DNA of 64,000 nucleotides from Acephala macrosclerotiorum. Its lineage: Eukaryota; Ascomycota; Leotiomycetes; Helotiales; Mollisiaceae. The notes beneath the pieces are model-generated. The model was not told the DNA's origin. It ran no database searches and saw only the letters and a list, made by a program, of their open reading frames with translations. Each line of letters opens with the position of its first letter. Position 1 is the first letter of the stretch. Where the stretch lies: the NCBI GenBank assembly GCA_014904845.1, contig MU119360.1, forward strand, positions 62,001 through 126,000, given 5' to 3'. A program made the position numbers and the translations under genes. Shown here one piece after another: positions 46,777 to 58,700 of the stretch.

Positions 46777-48385
46777 TCAATCGTCAGTCATATCTGAAAG
46801 TCCCCCTGGTTTCCGTCCATAGACAACATTGCTGCTCCGCGTCAGTGAGTCCGCAACATAGAGAAGAAGCTACAAGGACAGAACGTACATATCATAATAA
46901 GCGTGATTCTTCCGGTTTAAAATCTGCTTGCGCATCGTCGTAATATGCGCCTGGATTTCCTCGTACGACCACTGCTTCTCGTCAGTCCACCTTCCCGTCA
47001 TAACATCTTCCCTCCGAATTTCGGACACCACATGCCTTCAAAACTGTACTCAGCAAATACAAACTCCAGCTCTCCAACCCCTCAAGACAAAACAGCGTGT
47101 TCCACTGTCCCAACTCCTTCATCTTCGGATCACTCGGCCATGTGCCAACCGGAACCTTGAACTTCTTCTCCACAACATCGACGAAGCCTGCCTTGGTGAT
47201 CATCTCGCGATTGAAGTCGTAGATGGCGAAGGTTTTGCCGAGTTGCTCGGCGGCGTAAAGGAGCGTCTTGGACCATTGCACCATGAAGTGGTCTTCTGTC
47301 AGAGCGCCGTCTTCGGATTTGAACATGATTGAAATTTCGAGATGCTCAATGTATCCCCCGGGCTTGGTGCATCTAGATACTTTCTTTGAGCACAGGCGTG
47401 TTTGAGGCTTATGAGGGCAAACTTACTTGTAGATCTCACGGTAGAGGTGTGCCCAGTCTTGGATTGCGCCAAGCAGACAGCGCACGTGAATGTAGTCGAA
47501 ACTGTTTGGTTGGTAAGTCCACTCAAGCTGAGCATCGTCGAGCTCAAACTTGAGATTTGGAGGGACGAAACTGGGCTGGGTGGGGGAGATGTCTGTGCCG
47601 ATCACCTCTGCTGATGGAAATTGGTCTGCGAAGTCACTGGTTTCTGTCAGTAGATGTTTGATGGATCTAGAGGGCGGACTAAGTACATACATAGCCCATA
47701 TTCCAGTTCCTGTTCCAACATCCAATACCTTCTGAGTACTTTATTAGCTTCGCGTCTCTATTGTCTCATGACGTAAATTTACCTGTGGATTTGGGCCAAT
47801 TGGTGCAAGGAAGAGCTTTCCATCCAGCATGAGCGTCAACATATGATGGCTACGGGCTCATTAGCCAGTTTCAATCCGGAGAACGTATGGTGCATGCCCA
47901 ATATCCAACTGCTCATTCATCTTTTCATCATTTGGTCCCCTGGCAAAGGTCAGCCGCTGGCTTTCTTCATTGCAGACTTGACTCACCAGTACTCTGAAGT
48001 GGTTTCCGTATTGAAGTTGTGATACGTCCGTCCATGGAACTCACGATAATTCCGGATACTACTCGCGATCGAGGCCGTAGAGCTCGCACTGCCAATCATC
48101 ATCTTGTCCATTCCACAACGGATGCAGCCTTACTCATCATCTCCGTACGCAGAGTCTGTCTCAGCATCCTCATCCAATGGGTCCTTGATCCCTGGTAAGC
48201 TTGACTAACTTCTGGCAATGGATACTCACGATAGAGATGGTTTCTCCCGCTGGGATAGTCGCGGCAGTTTCGCTCACCAGGGCAGTTTCGTCCTCCCCGG
48301 CAGTTGGCGGGGTAAGTGGATTTGCGGGCGACTTTGGGGGACTCCCCAGTATCGTGGTCGCTCCTTCTTTGATTTCGGGGCTCAT
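46777..48385 (-). pseudogene. LaeA-like SAM-dependent methyltransferase, frameshifted
   Basis: Class I methyltransferase of the LaeA-like/UMTA type found near secondary-metabolism genes. Exons on this strand: 48385-48278 (or to 48230), 48204-48134, 48088-47987, 47939-47898, 47850-47783, 47731-47691, 47636-47427, 47372-47036, 46971-46889, 46831-46777. N-terminal disordered region, then REFHGRTYHNFNTETTSEYW, SAM motif [13 protein letters not shown], then [24 protein letters not shown], and a C-terminal HAYYD ... VVYGRKPGG. Joined length is one base over a multiple of three: in the exon 47850-47783 a GGG run at about 47819-47824 puts the conserved KLFLAPIGPNPQ out of frame with the preceding TLMLDG. 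Two introns seem to use GC donors (GCATGC after 47898, GCATGT after 47036). Either a real inactivating insertion or a one-base sequence error. Confidence 0.7.
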
Positions 48386-49004
48386 ATTTCAAAGCCAGAA
48401 GGGTATATGAATAACAGTTTCGGAGACAGTGCAGCCCAGTATTGCGATCTCTGTGTCCTTTCGGTCGCTGGCCCGTATGTTAACGCTCAAAACTGCGGGA
48501 ACGCTGTTGTGACACTGACTCCACACTGCACTAGTTTTTCGTCCAAGTTCGGATTGTTACGCGGAAGGATGCCATTGGTGTCTTCGGCTGCAGCAAAAGC
48601 AAGCTCGGGGATGGATAATCGACAGCTCGGCCATCCAGTCAGCTTGCTGCACTTCGCACCCACCATCCGATGTCCGGGGCGTTCGTGGGGACCCGTAGCC
48701 AGAGTTAGTGTCAGCTTGAAGGGCACGCAGCAGGGCCGTATGCGGTTCGCTCTCGGGTCTTGGGCGTGCCGTACAAATGTACTCTATACGTCGTACTACC
48801 CCATCGAGACTTGTCAACCTCGTCAATTACGGGGCGTGGGAATTGCTGCAGAGCCTACCTCTCAATGTAGCTCCCCTCCGACGAAACCCGTAGCATACAT
48901 ATACCCACCAACCAAGACGGCTTCGCTGACCCAGCGCTTTGGAACATCCTCGCGCATGTTGGAAATTACGTTTCTGACCCCAAAAATTCAAATATCGATT
49001 CATC
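48386..49004. promoter_or_regulatory. Divergent promoter methyltransferase / P450
   Basis: 619 bp between divergent starts. The plus-strand frame running through it (48218-49042) has no domain. No binding site identified with confidence. Confidence 0.35.
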
Positions 49005-50690
49005 ATGTTGGGGTTGGGACTCGGAATCGAGAGCTACCCTAGCATCTCCCAGGCAGTGATCTACGCTACAGTTCTCATCACCTCCTACGTCGCCTACACC
49101 GTCGTCTACTGTCTCTTCTTCCACCCGCTCGCGCAAATCCCAGGCCCCAGGCTCGCAGCCCTCACCTTCCTCTACCAGACCTACCATAGCTTCAAAGATG
49201 GCAGTCGCTTCTACAAGCAGGTCGGACTCTTGCACAAGAAATACGGCCCTATCGTGCGCATCACCCCCAACGAAGTCTCCTTGAGCGACCCCGAGAACTA
49301 CGAGACGATATACTATGTCAGGTCGAAGTACGCAAAGGATCCAAGATACTACGATGCCTTTGGCATGGAATATGCCTCCTTCACCTCCTGTCCCAACGAG
49401 CTGCACCGTCTCCGTCGCGGGCCATTGAACAAGTTCTTTTCGCGGGCCATGGTGCTGGAATTGCAAAGCATTGTGCAGGAGAAGGCTGACAAGCTATGTG
49501 CTCTGATCGCGAAGAATTCAAAGGCGGGAGAAATGCTGGATATTCACCATGGATGCCGTGCTGTGTCGATTGATGTTATCACGGAATATATGTTCAGCAA
49601 GTGCTATGATCTTCTTGATGCCCCGGATCTAGGCACCAATTTCTTCGAGCTGGTCAGAGGCATTGGCCCTGCGCTGTGGGTGTTCCAGCAGTGGCCAGAG
49701 CTGAGCATCATGAACGGTCTTCCCCCATGGATGTTGAAAAAAATGAGTCCGCCTCTTGCGCAGATCTTGAACCTGCAAGAAGTATGTCTTCCCCCAAACC
49801 GCACTCCTCCCAAATCCCTCCCTAGGGTTCCATTTGCTGACGAGAATTATAGCACGCCAAACAACAAATCCTCGTCGCCAAAGCCGATCTCGAGGCCGGC
49901 CGGGTCAACAATAAAACGCGCACAACAATCTTCCACGAACTGCTGACGCCAAATTCCGAAGAAGGCTGGGTCCCCCCAACTCCAGATCAGATCAAATACG
50001 AAGCCTATGGCATCTTGGCAGCAGCAGCTGATACAACGGGCAATGGGTTGACGACGGGAGTATACGAGGTGATCAAGAATCGCAAGATCTACGCAAAGCT
50101 CACGGCAGAATTGAAGGCTGCATTTCCGGATCCAAATGCCAAGATGGAACTCACTGTTTTGGAACGCCTTCCATATCTGACTGGCGTCGTAAACGAATCC
50201 CTCCGCCTCTCCTTCGGCGTCATCTCCCGCCTCCCGCGCATAGTCCCCGCAGGCGGCGCCAAGTTCGAGGGCTACACCATCCCCGCCGGCTTCACCGTCT
50301 CTATGTCCTCCTGGGTCCTGCATCGGAACGAAGACTACTTTCCTCATGCTCAGGAGTTCATTCCTGAACGATGGGCGCTGACCAGCGACAAGCAGAAGAT
50401 GTGGAAGGCGTTTGTGCCGTTTGGAAAAGGGAGCAGGATGTGTGTTGGGATGCCGTAAGTTCACTGCACCGATCCCTTGGAACTTATTCAGGATGGTTTG
50501 GGAGTGAGGCTGACTGCATAGGCTTGCGTTTTGTGAGATGTACGTGACTCTAGGGTCGATCTTCCGAAGATTCGAGCACTTGAAAGGGAATGAACTAAGT
50601 GAATACGATTTGTTATATGATGATTTCTTTGCTAGTCATCGGCCGATGGATGCTGTCAAGTTTCATGTTATTGAGCAGGATTTGAAGTAA
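49005..50690 (+). CDS. Cytochrome P450 monooxygenase
   Basis: Microsomal P450, three exons (49005-49781, 49853-50454, 50522-50690), 515 aa. N-terminal membrane anchor AVIYATVLITSYVAYTVVYC followed by the proline hinge HPLAQIPGPRLAAL. I-helix AAAADTTGNG near residue 315, ExxR in NESLRLS near 373, and heme-binding FGKGSRMCVG with Cys456. The overall type (trichodiene-oxygenase-like, CYP58-type) is typical of fungal secondary metabolism; substrate unknown. Frame and splice sites are intact. Divergent neighbour is a LaeA-like methyltransferase, and a BTB pseudogene lies just downstream, so no terpene synthase, NRPS or PKS is present here to supply a substrate. Confidence 0.93.
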
Positions 50691-50753
50691 ACAATAATAT
50701 AACGTGGAGCATTTGAGAGTACCGCTAGCCAAGCTCAGTCGTGCTTCCGTCGC

Positions 50754-51680
50754 TCATTCTGCGACTCTGATTCTTGGTGCAGCAATTTTCCACACATCTG
50801 ATGCAAGAGCTCCTTCTTCTTTAAGCAAATCTGTGAACGCAGCGTGCTCGGCAGTCACTCCACTATTAGCAGCAATGTAATGACAAATCAATCCTCTCAG
50901 TTGATCAGTCCCGTGTTCCAGCTCGAGAGTCTGTTCGTCTAAGTACGCGTAGCGCACTAGTTCAACAAGATCTTGAACACTCGATGCATCGAGATAAAGA
51001 GCAGCCAGTGCTCGGTAGAGCTTGAACAGCGTCAATTACTTTAGACTATCGACTCCCCATTTGTCGGCTAAGACGTAGAGTGAAGCATGAATCAGGAAGA
51101 CACTGTTCTCGCTCTTGCCATTTCCTATATCATGCTCGCGAGTGTTTGCGAAGATAGATCGGGTTTTAGGGACAGGGTAGTTGAGAGAATTAAAGGATTC
51201 GAGCGGGGGTATAGCAGGAAAAGATCGCACTCTACTTCTTTTCTTATTCTTTTTCGAAAGAGGTTCTGCTTAAGTATTCCAGTCCGCTGATGCCTCTTCC
51301 TGAAATGGCTCTGCTGGCATGGGTTCTTCTCTAACTATACCCGTTGGTAGCGCTTGTGAGAGTCGCTGATTCGATTGTACGGGTGGACTCTGCGGCGTCG
51401 AATAGTCTCCTGAATATATAAACTCGACAAGTCGCAGAAAAGTCCCTTTATCGATATCTTCCCACTTGATCTCGGCAAACAAACTTTCTGATATTTCTTT
51501 TTGCACAAGAGAAGCCAGTGTTGGGGATTGTACAGCAATTGCGGCCTCGTATACCGTGATTGGAATCTCGTGTGTGCCGACGACGAATTTGAAAGGGCGA
51601 GAAAGCAGTATCCTGAGACGTGTTAGTAAGATCTTATTGTATTTGAAGGTAGGAACGAACGTCTCGAGCGGGACTACCAT
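50754..51680 (-). pseudogene. BTB/POZ domain protein with two in-frame TAA codons
   Basis: One continuous minus-strand frame of 309 codons, broken by TAA at 51270-51272 and TAA at 51036-51038. The first part has a fungal BTB domain (FKFVVGTHEIPITVYEAAIA, LVQKEISESLFAEIKW, FLRLVEFIYSGDYS). The middle has HASLYVLADKWGVDSLK. The last part, directly after the second TAA, has LTLFKLYRALAALYL and VELVRYAYLD, the BACK-like helices usual after fungal BTB domains. No length change, so both stops look like single substitutions; CAA to TAA is the simplest route. Stop readthrough or an overlooked intron are less likely. BTB proteins of this type often serve as adaptors, but no partner can be named. Confidence 0.75.
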
Positions 51681-51892
51681 TTTGGATGTTATTGTTGGAT
51701 ACTAGGTCTTCTAGATCGACTTTAAATCAGAAGCAAAGTCACGTATTGCGATAGTGGGGTCGAAAACGCGGGGTAACCCGGCAAGCGCAGCATCCTTCCC
51801 ACTTTCCCAAGGCCGTCACCAATCTTAGACCATGGAAAAGCAAAATATACCTTGAGATCGCAGAAGAACGAAGGAAAGCTGTTCCATCAAGT
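51681..51892. other. Short spacer between BTB pseudogene and LTR
   Basis: Short non-coding spacer with the promoter side of the BTB pseudogene; no other feature. Confidence 0.3.
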
Positions 51893-52092
51893 TGTAAAGG
51901 AGAAGATTAAGCATTTAAGGTGAAGGGATTTGTGGTCAATGTGAGGGTCTGAGTCAAGTTGTATATTGGTTCTATATACAAGACGTAGCGCGAGGAGCAA
52001 AAGAAGAATAACGCGGGGAGCCATCCTTAAATAGACGTTCGATATGACTCATCATGTGACTCAGCGTCACGTGGTCACGTGGTTTCGTGACA
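51893..52092 (-). mobile_element. Copia-type LTR (about 200 bp) with adjacent polypurine tract
   Basis: On the minus strand the segment starts TGTCACGAAACCACGTGACC and ends CTCCTTTACA, so it has TG...CA ends. It contains a TATA-like box in CGAACGTCTATTTAAG. Immediately upstream (plus 52093-52106) the minus strand reads AGGAGGGGGAGTAG, a polypurine tract, which identifies this as a 3' LTR of an element extending toward higher coordinates. The inner part runs into the AT-rich block 2, which may be its RIP-erased body. The right boundary at 51893 is approximate. Confidence 0.6.
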
Positions 52093-52106
52093 CTACTCCC
52101 CCTCCT

Positions 52107-52790
52107 AAAGCTAGAAGCTCCTGCGACGGCATACCTCAGTAGGTGACGGCTTGTCCGGGCGCTGTACGTGGAAATCATAGAGCAATGTCTCACAGTCTAG
52201 CATCAGATCACGTTAAGGTCGCCACGAAAAAGAGTAGTCTTTCTATTTCACGTAGTATTTCAATTTTACTTTTTTTTGCCGATTTTTTGTGATTCTCGAG
52301 TTCAGTATTTTAGTAACTATTTACGCTCTATTTTTCGTATTGTCTAGTTTTAAAACTACGCGCGAACGTAGAACCTAGTATTAATTCGAAAGAGAATTCG
52401 TAATTGTAATATATAATAAATTCGTGTAAAAATCGTTGTAGATTTTTATTACTAGAAAAAGATTCAAACGATAAATAATAAAATTAATAATTTTTTTGAT
52501 ATCGAATAACATTAATAATTTTTTTGATATTGAACGAATCGATATTGTAGAAAAGCAATGGAGCACAAAGCAAAAAGGCCCAACCGTAGGTCAGTTCGTC
52601 TTAGCCAGTGGACTAGACTCATCCGAAGTAATCCGTAATCCGTAAATCAATCAATCAATCAGTCAGAGTAGAAGTAGAAAGGGTTGTTGATTAGTCTATG
52701 GTGAGCGAAAGCTCCTTATGTACTAGAAGACACGTGACCAGCACTGCCCTCGAAACTAGCTATTTTACAAGGATTTTTGAAGAGAGAGTA
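52107..52790. other. Likely internal remnant of the LTR element
   Basis: About 680 bp grading from normal composition to AT-rich. 52370-52560 is AT-rich with CpG retained. No coding motif. 52600-52680 holds a short AATC-type simple repeat. Confidence 0.35.
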
Positions 52791-55700
52791 TATAGTCCCA
52801 CCACAATATATTTTTCGATTAATTTTTTATTTAATTTGTTTATATTTAAATTTTATTGTTTACGCGAAAAATTGAAATTGTAAATCGAAATATATTAATT
52901 TGATTAATATACTGTATTTAAATTATTTTTATTTTCGCGTATAAAAAATTTATTATTTTTTTTATTTATTTAATAAATTTATTTATCGTAATAATATTCA
53001 ATTATTAATAAATTAAAAATTTAAATATCAATTGAAAAAATTTAATATTTATTCGTAAATATTATTTGTAAATTATATAAAATAATATTATTTTTATTAT
53101 TTTCGATTTATAATTATTTATAATAAATTTTATTAATAATAATTAATTTATTTAATTATTTTAAATATTATTCGAAGATTTAATTAAAATTTTTTAATTG
53201 TTTATTTGTTTTAAATAAAAAACAATTAAAAATTTTATAGAAATATTAAATTTTTAGTAAATATATTATTATGATTTTAAAATAAATTACGATTTTCGAT
53301 TAAATACGATCGTTTTAAAAAATTCGTAATATTTTTGAATATAATAAAAAAATAAACGTATAATATATTTCGTTTTTATAAATTTATAATCGATAAAATA
53401 ATATTATTTTAAAAATCGATTTATTATTATTATAATATTTCAATATATTTAATTAATTATTTTGTTTTTATTTTTCAATAATTTAATAATAATATTTATA
53501 ATAATATTTTTTTATTTTTTTACTAATAAATCGAACGATTAAAAAAATTTTTAATATAATAATTTCAATATTTTTAATCGTATATAAATATAATAATTAT
53601 ATACGTATTATTATACGATTTGATTTATTCGTAATTAATAATAATTTTTTGTAAACAATTTATAAATTTTTATTTTTTTTAAATATTTTATTATAATAAA
53701 ATTATAATAATTAAAAACGTAAAATATTATTTTTAAATACGAATAATTGTTTTTTTATATATAATTTTTTTTTATTTTAAAAATATAATAATAAATATTT
53801 TCAATTAAATTAAATTCGAAAATAATTAATAATTTTTTTTATATAATATTTTTATAATTTTAAAAAATATTAAATTTTATTCGTAAATTGTTAATATAAT
53901 AAATAATTATTACGAATTTTCGTTTTTTTCGTATAAAGTATTTTAATTAAAAGTAATAAAATGTATTTTAAAAAACAAATTATAAAATTTTAAATTTGTT
54001 TAATTTTAATATTAATATTTTTCGTTTTTTTTATTTTATAATAAATTTAAAAAACGTTTAATAAAAATATTAAATTTATTTTTTTGTATTTTTAATTAAT
54101 AAATTAATTTAAAATCGAATTACAAAAAAAATTTATTTTATTTAATTTACCAATGATTAAAATATTTAATTATTATAAAATATTATAAATTTTTATAATT
54201 TTTATTAAAATTTTTATTTTTTTAAATTCAATTTTTTATTTTTTGAAAAATCGTATAATAATTATTAATTTCTTATTATAAATATTATAATTATATTCGA
54301 TTAATATGAATTTTTTAAAAAAAAACGTAATTAAATATAAAATTTCGTTTTTATTTGATTATAATAAATAATTAATATTAATATAATCGAATAAATCGTA
54401 TTTAATCGTATTCGATTTATTGAAATTAAAATATTATAAAATAAATACAAATATAAATACTTTTTTTAAGTTTTTGAATATTTATTTACAAACGACGTTT
54501 TATACAAATAAAGTATTTTTTTTCGTTAATTTCGTAAGTAATAATATTTTTTTAATAAAATTTTTAATAAATTATTAATAAAAATTAATAAATTCAAAGA
54601 AATTTTAAATATTTTTTACGTTCGTTAATTGTAATTAATTGATTATAATAGAAATTTTATTGAGATTTATTTGAATTTTATTCGTATTAATAATAAAATT
54701 TAAATATTTTATTTTTTGAATATAAAATTTATATTTTTCAATATTTGTTTATAATTCAAATTTTTTAAAAAATTTTGTATTTATACGTATATATAAATTC
54801 GATTATTTTGAATTTTTTTTTAAAAAATAATAATTCGATAATTTTAAAAATTTAATAAATTCTTGTAAAAAAAAATAAAAATCGTTTAAAAAAAATTATT
54901 ACTTTTATTAATAAAAATACGATTATTAAAATATTAATAAAAATCGATAAATATAATATTAATACGATTATAAATATTACAATAATTAATATATTAATTA
55001 TTATTAATAAATTTAATATTAATATGATTATAAAAAATACGACGATCGATATATTAATTGCGATTAATAAATTTAATATTAATATAAATACGAAAATCAA
55101 TATATTAATAAAAATTAACGAATTCGAAATAATTAAATATTTGATAAAAATAAAAATACGATAATAAACTCGTAATTGTAATTGTAATAAAAAAATTAAA
55201 AATATATTTAAAACGATATTCGAATTAAATTTTTAATTTTATAATAATAATATTTATTCGCTTTTAAATAAAATATTTTCAAATATAATTAAATTTTTTT
55301 ATTTTGTATAAACGTTTATTTTATAATCGTAATTATTTAATTTTTTTAATAAAATTTTCGTATTTTATTGTATTTATTTTTCGAAAATAAATTTTAATAT
55401 TTTTTCGTTTTATTATTCAATAAATTTTCTTTTAATAAATTTAAATAAAATATTTTTTATATTATTAATTAATTTTATAATAAAATAATAAATAAAATCG
55501 TATTTATTATTTTTATTTTTATTAAAAAAATGATTATATATCGAATAATTAATAAATAATTATAATTAAATCAATATATTAATTAATTGTATTAATAAAA
55601 ATCGTTTAAAATAAAATTTAAATATTTTAAAATTATAAATCGTAAAAAAAAAAATATTATTTAATAAAATTCGATATAAATATAAAATATCGATAAAAAA

Positions 55701-58700
55701 TAATTATTATTATAAAAAACGAATAAATATAAAATAATTTTTTAAAATAATAATTATAAAAAAAATTAAAAAAAAAATTATTTTTTAATTAAATTTAAAT
55801 TCAAATTACGCGAAAATTTGAAAAAAAAAAAAAAATCAAATTATTTATCGAATTTTGAAAAAGAATTCGAAAAATCGAAAAAATTATTAATATTTTTTAA
55901 AATTTAAATAATTTATTACGAAAATTTTTATAAATTCTAATCGTAAATATATTTTACTAGTTTTTCAAATCGCTATAAATAAAAGCAATTTAATATAAAA
56001 TTTTACATTAATAAAACGAAATAAAAAATCGTTAAAAATTAATATATAATTTTTTTTATTAAATATTTAAATTTTTTATATTTGAAATTCGTTTAAAATA
56101 TATTAAATAAACTCAATAAATTTTCGTGAGTATTTATATTTTTCTATGAAAATACTTTGAAATAACGAAATTTAATAAAATTAAAAATTATTATTTTTTT
56201 ATACGAATAATCAAAATTCGTAACAAATAATAAATATTCGAAATTATTTTATTTTTTGAATAAATATTTAAAAACATTAAATAAATTCTTAGAAATATAT
56301 ATTTTTATATATTAATTATTATATTTATATAAATACTATAAAATAATTCAATAAAAAATCAATTTATTAAAAAAATTTTAAATTATTTTTATTCGAATTT
56401 CATCGAATATTATTTAATTTAAAAATATAATACTTATTTTAATAAATCAATTTATATAATTTAATTTTCGATTATTTGTTAATAGTATTTTAATATTGAT
56501 TTTTTTTTTATAAATCGAATAAATATTATATTTATTTAATTATATATTAGTATATATTTTATAAAATTAATAATTGCAAAATAAAATAATAATTTTATTG
56601 TCAAAATATATATTGTTTATATATATATTATATTGTTTTTTTTTTTTGTATTTAAATATTTTTTATTTAATTTTTTTTTTAGAAAATTTATTATCGCGTT
56701 TATAAATATAAATTTAAAAACGTTAAATATTGAATATTGTTTTATTAAAATAAAAATAATTTAATTTAAAGTTTTTTAAAAATATAAAATAATTTTCGAA
56801 TATATATTTATAAAATTGAATATTATTACGAAAAAACTTTAAAATTTGATAAATATTTTTTGAAATTTTTTATTATTAAAACGATTAATTTGATTTATAA
56901 ATTTAAAAAAATCTTTAATAATTTTAATAAATTAATCAAAAAATGTTTTAATATTAATAATAAACAAAAAACGATTATTAAAAAATAAAATAAAAAAAAA
57001 CATATATAATTAAATTATTAATAATTAATTTCGATTAAAGTTTATTAATATTTTTTGATTTTAATTAATCGCTAATAATAACAAAAATAAAACGTTTATT
57101 AATAATTAAAAATATTAATTTATTATTAAAAGAATTTAAAATAAATAAAATATTAAAAATTGATTTATTAATTTAATTTGATCAAAATTGAAATTTTATA
57201 AAATTATTAATTATATTTTAAAAAATTTTTATAACGTTATTTAAATCGTTTAATAATATAAATTTTTTTTAAATTTATTTTTAAATATATTATATAAAAT
57301 AAAAATACGAATAATTTAAAGAAATATAATCGAATTTTTTAAATTATATATAATATATTTTTCAATATTTATTTTATTAAAATTTTATATATTACTATTT
57401 CTCTATAAATTGTAATTATAAAACGAAAATCAAATAAAATCGATTAATATATTAATATTAAATTAAAAATTACTTTTTAAAATTATTTACCAATTTATTA
57501 AAATATAATCGTTTTTGTAATTATAAATACTTATTATTTTAACGATTTCGTTTCGTATAATAAATAAATTAATTTATATTTATTTTAATATTATTTATTA
57601 TTATATTAATAATAATAAACATTTTTTTATAGTTTTATTATATTTAAATAATTTCAATCGTTATTATTAATTCTCGTGTAATTATTTATTATAGTATTTC
57701 AAATATTATAATATATAATTAAAGTAATTAATTCGAAATTTAATATCAAATTCGTATTTTATAATACTTGAAATACTAATAAAAAATTATATTTCGAAAA
57801 AATACGATAAAATACGTATTATTATTTGATAATTAAATTTATTTATTTATATCGTAAAATTAAATCGAAATAATAAAATGCAATTAATATTACAATATAA
57901 ATATTTATAATTAATAAAAAAAATTCGTAAAAATTTAATATTTAATAAAAAAAAATTATAAAATTTATATAATAAAAATATATTTAATAAAATATTAAAC
58001 GAAAAATTATTGTATTATATTTCAATAAAATATAAATAAATAAATTAATAATTGATATTACATTTAATAATTTTTTATTATTTACATTTTTTAAATATTT
58101 ATAAATAACGCGATTTAATTATAAAAAAAATAATATTAAAAAAAAATTTATTATATTTTGTTTTAAATTAATTTTATTTACGTAATAATATTATTAAATT
58201 TTTGTATTTTATATAAATAAAATTATATAATTTATACAAATTTCGATAAAAAATTATATTAAAATAAAAATTTATATTTTAATACAAATTAATAAAAAAT
58301 AAAAATTGATTTTTTATTTAAAATAATATTTAAATTTTTAAAAAAAAAAATTTTAAAAAATTTTAATTCAAACTTAAAAAGTTTAATACGATATTTAAAT
58401 TATTTATTCAATTAAAATATATAATTTATCGATTAAATATAATTTTTTTTATATTTTAAAGATAATAATTAATAATTTAAATATTTGAAATAAAATAAAA
58501 ATAAAATTATATAAAATTAAAAACTTTAAATAATTAATATTAAAATCAAATAAAAAATTTAAATTCGATATATAAATTTTTAATTATATTTACAATATTT
58601 TATAACGATAAAAATTCGAATAAAAAACTATAAATAAATAATTTATTTTATATATATATATTTTTTTATAGAAAATATATTAATAAAAATTATAATTATT

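Noticed and set aside
48218..49042. 274-aa plus-strand frame antisense to the methyltransferase start
   Set aside because: Overlaps the first methyltransferase exons and the promoter; no domain or usual composition.
54852..55100. 82-aa Ile/Leu-rich minus-strand frame as a membrane protein
   Set aside because: Low-complexity translation of AT-rich DNA with 63-nt periodicity; no promoter or codon signature.
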